Part shown: positions 1 through 5,309 of the stretch, piece after piece
Layout: every line of letters starts with the position of its first letter
How positions within the stretch are numbered: the stretch's first letter is position 1
NCBI GenBank assembly: GCA_945952355.1
Contig: CAMFIW010000203.1
Span: 1 to 6,007, forward strand
Direction: 5' to 3'
DNA: 6,007 nt
Source of the DNA: an uncultured Phenylobacterium sp.
GTDB lineage: Bacteria > Pseudomonadota > Alphaproteobacteria > Caulobacterales > Caulobacteraceae
Position numbers and translations under genes: made by a program
Notes under the pieces: generated by a model
What the model saw: the letters and a program-made list of their open reading frames with translations, nothing else
What the model was told of the DNA's origin: nothing
Database searches by the model: none

Positions 1-183
1 GGCCGGCATCGCTCGACCCTCACCGTCAGCCCGCGCGGACCGAAGTCCTGCCGTGTCGACTGGGTGTTCGTCGCCGATCCCCAGCCCCCACTGGATGCTG
101 AGCGTATCAGGGAAAATACCGAGAGGCTCTATGGCGACGCGCTGGGCGCCGTAAGGGACACTGTCGAAAAGATGTCAGCCTAG
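1..183 (+). CDS. C-terminal end of an SRPBCC/START-like protein (5' part outside window)
   Basis: An open frame runs from the first base of the window to a TAG at 181-183 and encodes 60 residues; the start lies upstream of the window. The visible part alternates short strands (around STLTVSPRGP and CRVDWVFVADP) and closes with one long amphipathic helix from about residue 31 (LDAERIRENTERLYGDALG). Strands followed by a long C-terminal helix are how SRPBCC-fold proteins end, including START-like cyclases and the catalytic domain of Rieske ring-hydroxylating oxygenase alpha subunits. A Rieske oxygenase would suit the catabolic neighbourhood, but the Rieske centre and iron ligands would lie upstream and cannot be seen. 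Coding status is fairly sure because the frame is open and codon use matches the neighbours. The family is tentative. The stop codon sits inside the inverted repeat at 173-189. Confidence 0.6.
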   Translation, partial: GRHRSTLTVSPRGPKSCRVDWVFVADPQPPLDAERIRENTERLYGDALGAVRDTVEKMSA

Positions 184-189
184 CTGACA
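173..189. promoter_or_regulatory. 17-bp perfect inverted repeat, candidate operator (site 1)
   Basis: TGTCAGC-CTA-GCTGACA has perfect 7-bp arms around a 3-base centre. It overlaps the stop codon of the upstream gene and lies about 100 bp before the receptor start. Its outer form, TGTCA-N7-TGACA, is shared with the dyads at 206-222 and 3520-3536. Its centre is 33 bp from that of site 2, about three helical turns, so two dimers could bind the same face of the DNA. No T-run follows it on the plus strand, so a transcription terminator is unlikely. The binding protein is unknown. Confidence 0.5.
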
Positions 190-205
190 AAACGAACGGG
201 AAAAT

Positions 206-222
206 CGTCATATAGATTGACA
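206..222 (+). promoter_or_regulatory. Inverted repeat overlapping the putative -35 of the receptor gene (site 2)
   Basis: CGTCA-TATAGAT-TGACA has 5-bp arms with one outermost mismatch and the same spacing as sites 1 and 3. Its last six bases, TTGACA at 217-222, match the consensus sigma-70 -35 hexamer exactly. The best -10 at 16-base spacing is CATCTT (239-244), which is weak. A start of transcription near 252 would leave a leader of about 40 bases before the receptor. The strong -35, the poor -10 and the overlapping dyad together suggest a regulated promoter. A repressor blocking the -35, or an activator using sites 1 and 2, would both fit. Confidence 0.42.
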
Positions 223-290
223 ATAATCAAGGCGACGGCATCTTCGCCCCCAACGCCCGGCCCGTCCGGGAGACGAGGGGAGGAATCAAG

Positions 291-2489
291 ATGCGCCGCA
301 CGGCGAGCATTCGACTATTCGCGTCCGCAGCTTCCGCGGCTCTGGTCGCCAGCCTGGCGGCGCCCGCCTGGGCCGCCGACGAGCCCGCCCAGGTCGAGGA
401 GGTGGTTGTCACCGCGCAGAAGCGCGAGCAGAAACTGCAAGACGTCCCGGTGGCGGTCTCCGCGTTCGCCGAAAAGCAGCTCGAGGCCCAGGCGGTCCAG
501 AGCCTGACCGACCTCAGCGCGAAATCGCCGAACGTCGTCCTCGCCCCGGTCGGCGCCTATCCCTACGCCAGCGCTTTCTTCATCCGCGGCCTCGGCTTCG
601 CCGACGTGGAATCGACCTTCGAGCCGGCGGTCGGCGTCGAAATGAACGGCGTCTACCTGGCCCGTAACTCAGGCGCCCTGCAGGACTTCTTCGACATCAG
701 CTCGGTCGAGATCCTGCGCGGTCCGCAGGGCACGCTCTACGGCCGCAACACCATCGGCGGCGTGGTCAGCGTGCGCACCAAGACGCCGGTCCCGGGTGAT
801 CCCTTCAGCGGCGAAGTCCAGGGCACGGTGGGCGATCACGGTCGCCAGGAGGCCCGCGTCGCGGTCAACCTGCCGCTCAGCGACGTCTTCGCCGCGCGCG
901 TGTCGCTGCTCTACAAGAACTACGACGGCTACATCCACAACGCCTATCTGAACAAGACGCAGGGAAACAACGAGACCCTGTCGGGCCGCCTGACCCTGGT
1001 GGCCAAGCCCAATGACGTGTTCGACGCGACCCTGGTGGTCGACGGCGACCGCGAGCGCGGCTCCGGCTCGCCGTTCCGCAATGCCGCCTTGCCGGGTAAT
1101 GTCTATTATAATTTCAGCCCAGATACCGGCACCAAGGCGTCGATCTTCCCGGCGGGGGCCTCGAACCCGAGCGATCCCTACACGGTCTACGACAACACCC
1201 CAATCTTCGCCCATGTCGACACCTGGGGCCTGGCGCTGAACACCAATACGCACCTGTCGGTCGGCACGGTGACCACGGTGACCGGCTATCGGGAGTTCAC
1301 CGATCGCGTGCTCAGCGACTATGACGGTTCGCCGGTCAACTTCTTCTACGCCCTGCGCGACCAGACCCACCACCAGTTCAGCCAGGAAGTGCGACTGGCC
1401 AACAATGTGGGCGGAAAGCTCGACTACGTCGTCGGCGCCTACTACCTGAACCAGGACTATGCGATCACCAACGCCCAAGGCGGCCTGATCTATGGGGCGG
1501 CGACGCCCGCCCAGATCGCCAGCCAGCGCAACATCGCCTACGCCCTGTTCGGCCAGGCCGACTACCACGTCAGCGACAAGCTGACCCTGACCGCCGGCGG
1601 GCGCTACAGCTACGAGAAGAAGCGCTTCACCAACCAGCCGCTGTTCTACACGGTCGCCAAGACCTACAGCGACGACTGGGACAACTTCTCCCCCAAGCTC
1701 AGCGCGAACTATAAGTTCAGCCCCGACGTCATGGGCTATGTGACCTGGTCCAAGGGTTTCCGCGCCGGGGGCTACAACGGCCGCGCGGCCTCCTACACCT
1801 CGGCGGGCCCATACGCCTCGGAGACGGTGGAGAGCTTCGAAGCCGGCGTGAAGAGCGAGCTGTTCGACCGCCGCCTGCGGCTGAACGGGGCGGCGTTCTC
1901 GTCCAAATACTCGAACATGCAGACCGGCACCCAGGGCCTGACCACGGCCGGCGTCTACGAGTCGATCGTCACCAACGCCGGCGAGGCGCGGATCGACGGC
2001 GCCGAGGGCGAGGCGTTGTGGGTCGTGGGCGGCGGCTGGCGTCTGAACGCCAACCTGTCCTACCTCGACGCGCGGTTCGTGAAGAACTTCACAGACCTGA
2101 CCAGCGATGGGATCAACAACCCCACCGACAACTCGGACCTGCCGCTGGCCTATGCGCCGCGCTGGTCGGGCAGCTTCGGGGTCACCTACGACCGCGACCT
2201 GTCGATCGGCACGCTCTCGTTCAACGCCAACGCCGTCTATATGGACGACATCTACACCAGCGGCGGGGTGATCAACCGGACCTCCAACGTCCAGGTGCGG
2301 CCGGCCAACACGCTCTACGACGCCACCATCACCCTGACCGGGGCCAAGGGCTGGCGCGTGGCGCTGTGGGGCAAGAACCTCACCGACAAGGCGGTCATCA
2401 ACAACACCTTCGGCCTCGGCGCGCTCGGCAACCTGCGCGTCTACCAGCCGCCGCTCACCTGGGGTCTGGACATCGGCTACAAGTTCTAG
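291..2489 (+). CDS. TonB-dependent outer-membrane receptor
   Basis: This 732-residue protein is an outer-membrane active transporter that imports a ligand using energy passed on by TonB-ExbB-ExbD. The ATG at 291 follows a strong ribosome site (GGAGG at 279-283, 7-base spacer). Residues 1-28 form a signal peptide: basic MRR, a hydrophobic Ala/Leu core and an AWA-A cleavage site. A TonB-box-like segment, VEEVVVTAQKR, lies at about 35-45. The plug domain follows, with FIRGLGF at 97-103 and VEILRGPQGTLYGRNTIGG at about 139-157. The remainder is the 22-strand barrel, rich in aromatic and Asn/Asp residues, ending in Phe (LDIGYKF) as expected for insertion by the BAM complex. Length and architecture are normal for the large receptor families of Caulobacter and sphingomonads. 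The substrate is not evident. Siderophore, carbohydrate, steroid or aromatic ligands are all possible, and the catabolic neighbours favour a carbon source. No FecR-type signalling extension is present. Confidence 0.95.
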   Translation: MRRTASIRLFASAASAALVASLAAPAWAADEPAQVEEVVVTAQKREQKLQDVPVAVSAFAEKQLEAQAVQSLTDLSAKSPNVVLAPVGAYPYASAFFIRGLGFADVESTFEPAVGVEMNGVYLARNSGALQDFFDISSVEILRGPQGTLYGRNTIGGVVSVRTKTPVPGDPFSGEVQGTVGDHGRQEARVAVNLPLSDVFAARVSLLYKNYDGYIHNAYLNKTQGNNETLSGRLTLVAKPNDVFDATLVVDGDRERGSGSPFRNAALPGNVYYNFSPDTGTKASIFPAGASNPSDPYTVYDNTPIFAHVDTWGLALNTNTHLSVGTVTTVTGYREFTDRVLSDYDGSPVNFFYALRDQTHHQFSQEVRLANNVGGKLDYVVGAYYLNQDYAITNAQGGLIYGAATPAQIASQRNIAYALFGQADYHVSDKLTLTAGGRYSYEKKRFTNQPLFYTVAKTYSDDWDNFSPKLSANYKFSPDVMGYVTWSKGFRAGGYNGRAASYTSAGPYASETVESFEAGVKSELFDRRLRLNGAAFSSKYSNMQTGTQGLTTAGVYESIVTNAGEARIDGAEGEALWVVGGGWRLNANLSYLDARFVKNFTDLTSDGINNPTDNSDLPLAYAPRWSGSFGVTYDRDLSIGTLSFNANAVYMDDIYTSGGVINRTSNVQVRPANTLYDATITLTGAKGWRVALWGKNLTDKAVINNTFGLGALGNLRVYQPPLTWGLDIGYKF

Positions 2490-2512
2490 AGCTCCCTGCA
2501 GAGAGCGACCCG

Positions 2513-2542
2513 AAGGCCCCGGCGGCGACGCCGGGCCTTTTT
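2513..2542 (+). terminator. Rho-independent terminator of the receptor gene
   Basis: A GC-rich hairpin lies 24 bases after the receptor stop. The left arm AAGGCCCCGGCG (2513-2524) pairs with the right arm CGCCGGGCCTT (2529-2539) across a GCGA loop, with one bulged C. A run of five T (2538-2542) completes a classic intrinsic terminator for the plus strand. The minus-strand reading has no T-run after the stem, so it should end the receptor transcript rather than that of the convergent SMP-30 gene, whose stop is at 2558-2560. Confidence 0.88.
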
Positions 2543-2557
2543 CGTTCACGCCAGGGG

Positions 2558-3475
2558 TCAGGCGTTGAAGGCGAGCTTGAGGCCGGGGCGCGGCCAGCGG
2601 GTCCTGTAGAGCCGGCCGCTGCCCGAGGCGGTGATCCAGGCGTCGCGCATGTCCTCGCCGCCGAAGCAGATGTTGGTGACGATCACCTCGCCGGGGATCC
2701 TCACATGCTCGTGCGAGCCGTCGGGGTCGATCACCGTGATCCCGCCGTCGGGCCCGCCCGCCACGCAGACCTTGCCGCCGGCCTCGACGGCCAGGCTGTC
2801 GATCATCTGGTGGCCGGGCAGGGTGGTGATCAGTCGTCCGGGCGCCCAGGGGACCGGGGCGGGGGCGACCTGGCCCGGGCCTTCGATCTCCATGGCCCAC
2901 AGGCGCCCGGTGTGGGTCTCGGCGACATAAAGCGTGCGGGCGTCCGGCGACAGGCCCACACCGTTCGGCCCAATCATGCCGCCTCGGACCCACGTGATGG
3001 CCGAGCCGTCGATCCGCGCATAGAGCAGATAGCCGCGGTCGAAGCTCCAGTCGTCCGACTTGCCGAGATCGGTGAACCAGAACCCGCCCTCGGCGTCGAA
3101 GACGATATCGTTAGGGCCGCGCAGGGGCCGGCCGTCACAGGCCTCATAGAGCGCGGTGACCACGCCAGTCGCCAGGTCGACCCGCTGGATGGAGCCGCTC
3201 CGATAGTCGGCCGGGGCGTGACCGGGTACGGCCAGGTCCGGCGTCGCGTCCAAAAAGGTCAGGCCGCCGTTGTTGCAGACATAGACCGCGCCGTCCGGGC
3301 CGATGGCCGCCCCGTTCGGGCCGCCGCCAAGCTCTGCGACGACCCTCTTGGCGCCGTCGGGCGTCACGCGGGTCAGGCGTCCGCTTCGGATCTCGACCAC
3401 CAGGACCGAGCCATCGGACAGCAGGACCGGCCCCTCGGGAAAGGCGAGGCCGTCGGCGACGAGGTCGAATAGCAT
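2558..3475 (-). CDS. SMP-30/gluconolactonase/LRE-family beta-propeller hydrolase
   Basis: This 305-residue protein belongs to the SMP-30/gluconolactonase family. These are six-bladed beta-propellers with one divalent metal that usually hydrolyse lactones or related esters. Residues matching the family's metal site are E14 (in AFPEGP), N122 (GPNDI), N171 (GPNGVGLSPD) and D227 (IDSLAVEAGG). The propeller repeats PDG and LYVAET recur, and the C-terminal TNICFGGEDMRDAWIT (about 267-282) is the usual last-blade signature. No signal peptide is seen, so it is probably cytoplasmic. The ATG at 3475 has AGGAG at 3483-3487 with a 7-base spacer. It lies 50 bases after the tetR stop on the same strand and converges on the receptor gene. 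It could be co-transcribed with tetR, use its own promoter in the gap, or both. The substrate is unknown. Sugar lactones are the textbook case, but the neighbours favour a lactone formed during breakdown of a larger compound. Confidence 0.92.
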   Translation of the reverse strand: MLFDLVADGLAFPEGPVLLSDGSVLVVEIRSGRLTRVTPDGAKRVVAELGGGPNGAAIGPDGAVYVCNNGGLTFLDATPDLAVPGHAPADYRSGSIQRVDLATGVVTALYEACDGRPLRGPNDIVFDAEGGFWFTDLGKSDDWSFDRGYLLYARIDGSAITWVRGGMIGPNGVGLSPDARTLYVAETHTGRLWAMEIEGPGQVAPAPVPWAPGRLITTLPGHQMIDSLAVEAGGKVCVAGGPDGGITVIDPDGSHEHVRIPGEVIVTNICFGGEDMRDAWITASGSGRLYRTRWPRPGLKLAFNA

Positions 3476-3496
3476 GTCGCAGCTCCTATGGCCGGG

Positions 3497-3525
3497 AGCC
3501 TAGGCGGGGTGTCCCGTATCGTCAA
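3497..3525 (-). promoter_or_regulatory. Putative promoter for the SMP-30 gene
   Basis: Read on the minus strand, TTGACG (3525-3520) is followed after exactly 17 bases by TAGGCT (3502-3497). Transcription would begin near 3490, just before the AGGAG ribosome site at 3487-3483. The -35 is good and the -10 only moderate. It sits in the 50-base gap after tetR, and its -35 forms one arm of the dyad at 3520-3536. This would let the SMP-30 gene be expressed independently of tetR. It is a pattern match only. Confidence 0.38.
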
Positions 3526-3536
3526 TTAGACTGACG
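3520..3536 (-). promoter_or_regulatory. Inverted repeat overlapping the tetR stop and SMP-30 -35 (site 3)
   Basis: On the minus strand it reads CGTCA-GTCTAAT-TGACG, with perfect 5-bp arms and a 7-base centre. It matches site 1 at 12 of 17 positions and has the same arm spacing as site 2. As with site 2, its final six bases (TTGACG) are the putative -35 hexamer of the gene downstream. Its centre would be about 38 bases before the predicted transcription start in both cases. It also spans the last codons and TAA stop of tetR, so part of its sequence is constrained by coding. Confidence 0.42.
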
Positions 3537-4152
3537 GATTGACGCCGACGCCGCGCAGCACGGTCGTGACCAGATCGCCGATGAAGTCGTCCATCTTGGC
3601 GAGCATGGCGCCGCGCAGACTGGCAGGTGTCGTCCCGACGTGGTTGGTCACCCCGCCGACCACGAGATCCATCACCAGCCCTGGATTGATCGAGTCCGGC
3701 AATTCGCCCCGCTGGATGGCCCGGCGCACGATCGCCCGGCCCTGGCGGACGGCGGCCTCCGCATAGGGCGCAGTGGCCTCGCGTATGCCGGGATGGTTCG
3801 CCCGGTCGACGGTCATCCATCGCGAGGCGCCGGCGTGGGGCCCGGTGAGCACGCCGAAGACCTGGCGGGCGAGGGCGGTGAGGTCGCTCTTCAGGGATCC
3901 GGTGTCGAAGCGCTCGGGGGTCAGCCAGCGCGCCTCCAGGGTCTGGCGCAGCAGGTCCGGCCGCGACGGCCAGCGGCTGTAGAGGCCGGCCTTGCCGACG
4001 CCGGCGCGCCGCGCCACCGCCTCGAACGAGAACCCCGCCCAGCCGGTCTCGGCATAAAGGGCGATGGCGGCGTCGAAGACCCTGTCCTCGAGGCCAGGAT
4101 CGCGGGGACGGCCCCGCGCGGGCGTCGCGACGCTTGCCTGTCCCTGGGTCAT
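3526..4152 (-). CDS. TetR/AcrR-family transcriptional regulator
   Basis: This 208-residue protein has normal TetR-family length. An N-terminal basic GRPRDP stretch (14-19) leads into the three-helix DNA-binding domain, with the helix-turn-helix at about 41-61 (FSFEAVARRAGVGKAGLYSRW, abbreviated by its ends: FSFEAV to YSRW). The rest, from about 80, is a variable all-helical ligand-binding and dimerisation domain that gives no clue to the effector. Members usually repress neighbouring genes and themselves until a small molecule, often a pathway intermediate or acyl-CoA, releases them. The ATG at 4152 is chosen because the recognisable domain begins just after it; the frame stays open upstream to 5292 only as a shadow of the dehydrogenase gene. 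No ribosome site precedes it, and its promoter appears to start transcription at or next to the ATG. It is divergent from the dehydrogenase genes with 60 bases between, and upstream of the SMP-30 gene, so both are likely targets. Confidence 0.93.
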   Translation of the reverse strand: MTQGQASVATPARGRPRDPGLEDRVFDAAIALYAETGWAGFSFEAVARRAGVGKAGLYSRWPSRPDLLRQTLEARWLTPERFDTGSLKSDLTALARQVFGVLTGPHAGASRWMTVDRANHPGIREATAPYAEAAVRQGRAIVRRAIQRGELPDSINPGLVMDLVVGGVTNHVGTTPASLRGAMLAKMDDFIGDLVTTVLRGVGVNPSV

Positions 4153-4159
4153 GGAGCTA

Positions 4160-4188
4160 TTTCTAGACGGATACCGTCCGATATTCAA
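4160..4188 (-). promoter_or_regulatory. Putative tetR promoter, possibly giving a leaderless transcript
   Basis: On the minus strand, TTGAAT (4188-4183) is followed after 17 bases by TAGAAA (4165-4160). Transcription would then begin around 4153-4152, at the A of the tetR ATG. That agrees with the lack of any Shine-Dalgarno sequence before tetR. The 13-bp dyad at 4166-4178 fills the spacer. The hexamers are reasonable but not perfect, so this is an inference from spacing and context. Confidence 0.4.
4166..4178. promoter_or_regulatory. 13-bp dyad in the divergent region, candidate TetR operator
   Basis: GACGG-ATA-CCGTC is a perfect inverted repeat of 5-bp arms around a 3-base centre. It is the only clear dyad in the 60 bases between tetR and the dehydrogenase genes, and it lies between the putative tetR -35 and -10. 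This is a usual site for TetR-family autorepression, and binding here could also block the divergent plus-strand promoter. No convincing plus-strand -35/-10 pair was found; GATATT at 4180-4185 is the best -10-like sequence. The site differs from the YGTCA-N7-TGACR dyads elsewhere in the window. Confidence 0.5.
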
Positions 4189-4200
4189 TGCGACACTCAG

Positions 4201-4215
4201 GGAGGGCCGGCCTTG
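4201..4215 (+). promoter_or_regulatory. Ribosome binding site defining a TTG start
   Basis: GGAGGG at 4201-4206 is followed by a 6-base spacer and TTG at 4213-4215. No ATG or GTG in this frame lies between the strong ribosome site and the conserved N-terminal helix of the dehydrogenase. An in-frame ATG does exist far upstream at 3640, but using it would translate the antisense of tetR. This fixes TTG as the likely start. Confidence 0.75.
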
Positions 4216-5307
4216 GCCACATTGACGCTCGAGGAGCGGACCCAACTGCAGGACGCGGTGATCCGCCTGCTGGCCGATCGCTGCGCCGAGGCCGACGTCC
4301 GCCGGATCATGGAGACCGCCGCTGGCTACGACCGGGCCCTCTGGGCGCAACTCGGCGAGATGGGCGTCATCGGCCTGATCGTCGACGAGGCCTATGGCGG
4401 CGCGGGGGCGGGGCCCTTGGACCTCGAGGCGGTCATGGAGGCGGCCGGAGCGGCCCTGCTGTGCTCGCCCCTGCTGGGGTCCGGCGTGCTGGCCGCCGAA
4501 CTCCTTCAACAGCTGGATGACGCCGACGCCAGGACCCGCCTGCTGCCGGGCATCGCCGCTGGGACCACGATCGCCGCCGCCGCCCTGACCGGCGACGCCG
4601 GGTCTTGGGCCGAGGAGGGCGTGGCGGTGACGGCCTCCGGCGACAAGCTCTCCGGCGTCGCGAGCTATGTGATCCACGGCCAGAACGCCGACGTGCTGCT
4701 GGTCCTGGCCCGCGCGGGCGATGATCTCGCCGTCTTCGAGGTCGACCCAAAGGCGACCGGCGTCACGATCTCGGCCCTGCCAACCTTCGACCACACCCTG
4801 CGGCTGGCGCGGATCGTCTTGGACGGCGCGCCGGGCCGGCGCCTGGCGGGCGCGGCCTGGCCGGCGGTGCGCGGCTCGCTGGACCTGGCCCTGGTCGGCC
4901 TGGCCGGAGAGCAGGCAGGCGGCTCGCGCCGGGTGCTGGACTTCACCGTCGACTATGCCAGGAACCGCTACCAGTTCGGCCGCGCGATCGGCTCGTTCCA
5001 GGCGGTCAAGCACATGGCGGCCGACCTGCTGGTCGAGACCGAGAGCGCGATCTCGGCGGCCCGCCACGCCGCGGCCAAGCTCGCCGACGGATCGGCTGAC
5101 GCCGAGGCGGCGATCAGCCTGGCCGCCTTCGCCTGCGCCGACGCCTTCGCCAAAACCACAGCCGACGCGGTCCAGATGCATGGCGGGATCGCCTTCACCT
5201 GGGCCCATCCGGCCCACCTCTACCTGCGCCGCGCCCGCGCCGACGCCCAGCTGTTCGGGACGTCCGACGTCCACCGCGAACGCTTCCTGCAAGCCCTGGG
5301 AGCCTGA
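4213..5307 (+). CDS. Acyl-CoA dehydrogenase-like protein, probable subunit of a heteromer
   Basis: This 364-residue flavoprotein-family member begins at TTG 4213. Visible family features are the N-terminal GLIVDEAYGG (54-63), the segment AGEQAGGSRRVLD (231-243), the FAD-binding RYQFGRAIGSFQAVKH (252-267), and QMHGGIAFTW (321-330) followed by HLYLRRA. The mid-domain signature SEPGAGSD of typical members is missing; ALTGDAG (124-130) lies in its place. The canonical catalytic Glu of the MCAD C-terminal YEGTS motif is also absent (LFGTS at 347-351). The helix-G Glu used by isovaleryl-CoA dehydrogenase appears to be Ala226 by my manual alignment. Similar short, divergent members pair with a second subunit in the alpha2-beta2 dehydrogenases of steroid side-chain breakdown (ChsE/FadE28-FadE29 type). 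The next gene starts 2 bases after this stop, which supports a complex. It probably oxidises the alpha-beta bond of a bulky acyl-CoA together with its partner; a non-catalytic role is possible. Confidence 0.9.
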   Translation: MATLTLEERTQLQDAVIRLLADRCAEADVRRIMETAAGYDRALWAQLGEMGVIGLIVDEAYGGAGAGPLDLEAVMEAAGAALLCSPLLGSGVLAAELLQQLDDADARTRLLPGIAAGTTIAAAALTGDAGSWAEEGVAVTASGDKLSGVASYVIHGQNADVLLVLARAGDDLAVFEVDPKATGVTISALPTFDHTLRLARIVLDGAPGRRLAGAAWPAVRGSLDLALVGLAGEQAGGSRRVLDFTVDYARNRYQFGRAIGSFQAVKHMAADLLVETESAISAARHAAAKLADGSADAEAAISLAAFACADAFAKTTADAVQMHGGIAFTWAHPAHLYLRRARADAQLFGTSDVHRERFLQALGA

Positions 5308-5309
5308 CC

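Noticed and set aside
173..189. Hairpin at the end of the first gene read as an intrinsic terminator
   Set aside because: The stem is only 7 bp and is followed by A-rich, not T-rich, sequence on the plus strand. Its match to two other dyads makes a protein-binding site more likely.
1098..1118. AT-rich patch within the receptor gene (around TCTATTATAATTTC), resembling a -10 box
   Set aside because: It encodes an ordinary receptor loop segment (NVYYNFSP). No matching -35 at the right distance and no downstream gene start make an internal promoter unlikely.
669..2993. 774-codon open frame on the minus strand across the receptor gene and the SMP-30 start-distal half
   Set aside because: It is antisense to a receptor with clear domains and overlaps the real SMP-30 frame. 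Its product is Arg/Gly/Val-rich with no recognisable motif. Long antisense frames are expected in GC-rich DNA where stops are rare.
2018..3472. 484-codon plus-strand frame covering the receptor 3' end and the antisense of the SMP-30 gene
   Set aside because: It crosses a strong terminator and two genes with clear homology on other frames; the product is low-complexity Arg/Gly/Ala sequence without domains.
3498..3505. 8-bp palindrome GCCTAGGC between tetR and the SMP-30 gene
   Set aside because: Too short to distinguish from chance in GC-rich DNA and overlapping the putative -10. Without a loop or T-run it is not a terminator.
3640..4212. N-terminal extension of the first dehydrogenase from an upstream ATG
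   Set aside because: It would be antisense to tetR. A strong ribosome site with TTG at 4213 gives the expected family N-terminus.
4153..5292. N-terminal extension of the TetR frame to 588 codons
   Set aside because: The extension is antisense to the first dehydrogenase and has no domain features. The TetR family signature begins right after the ATG at 4152.
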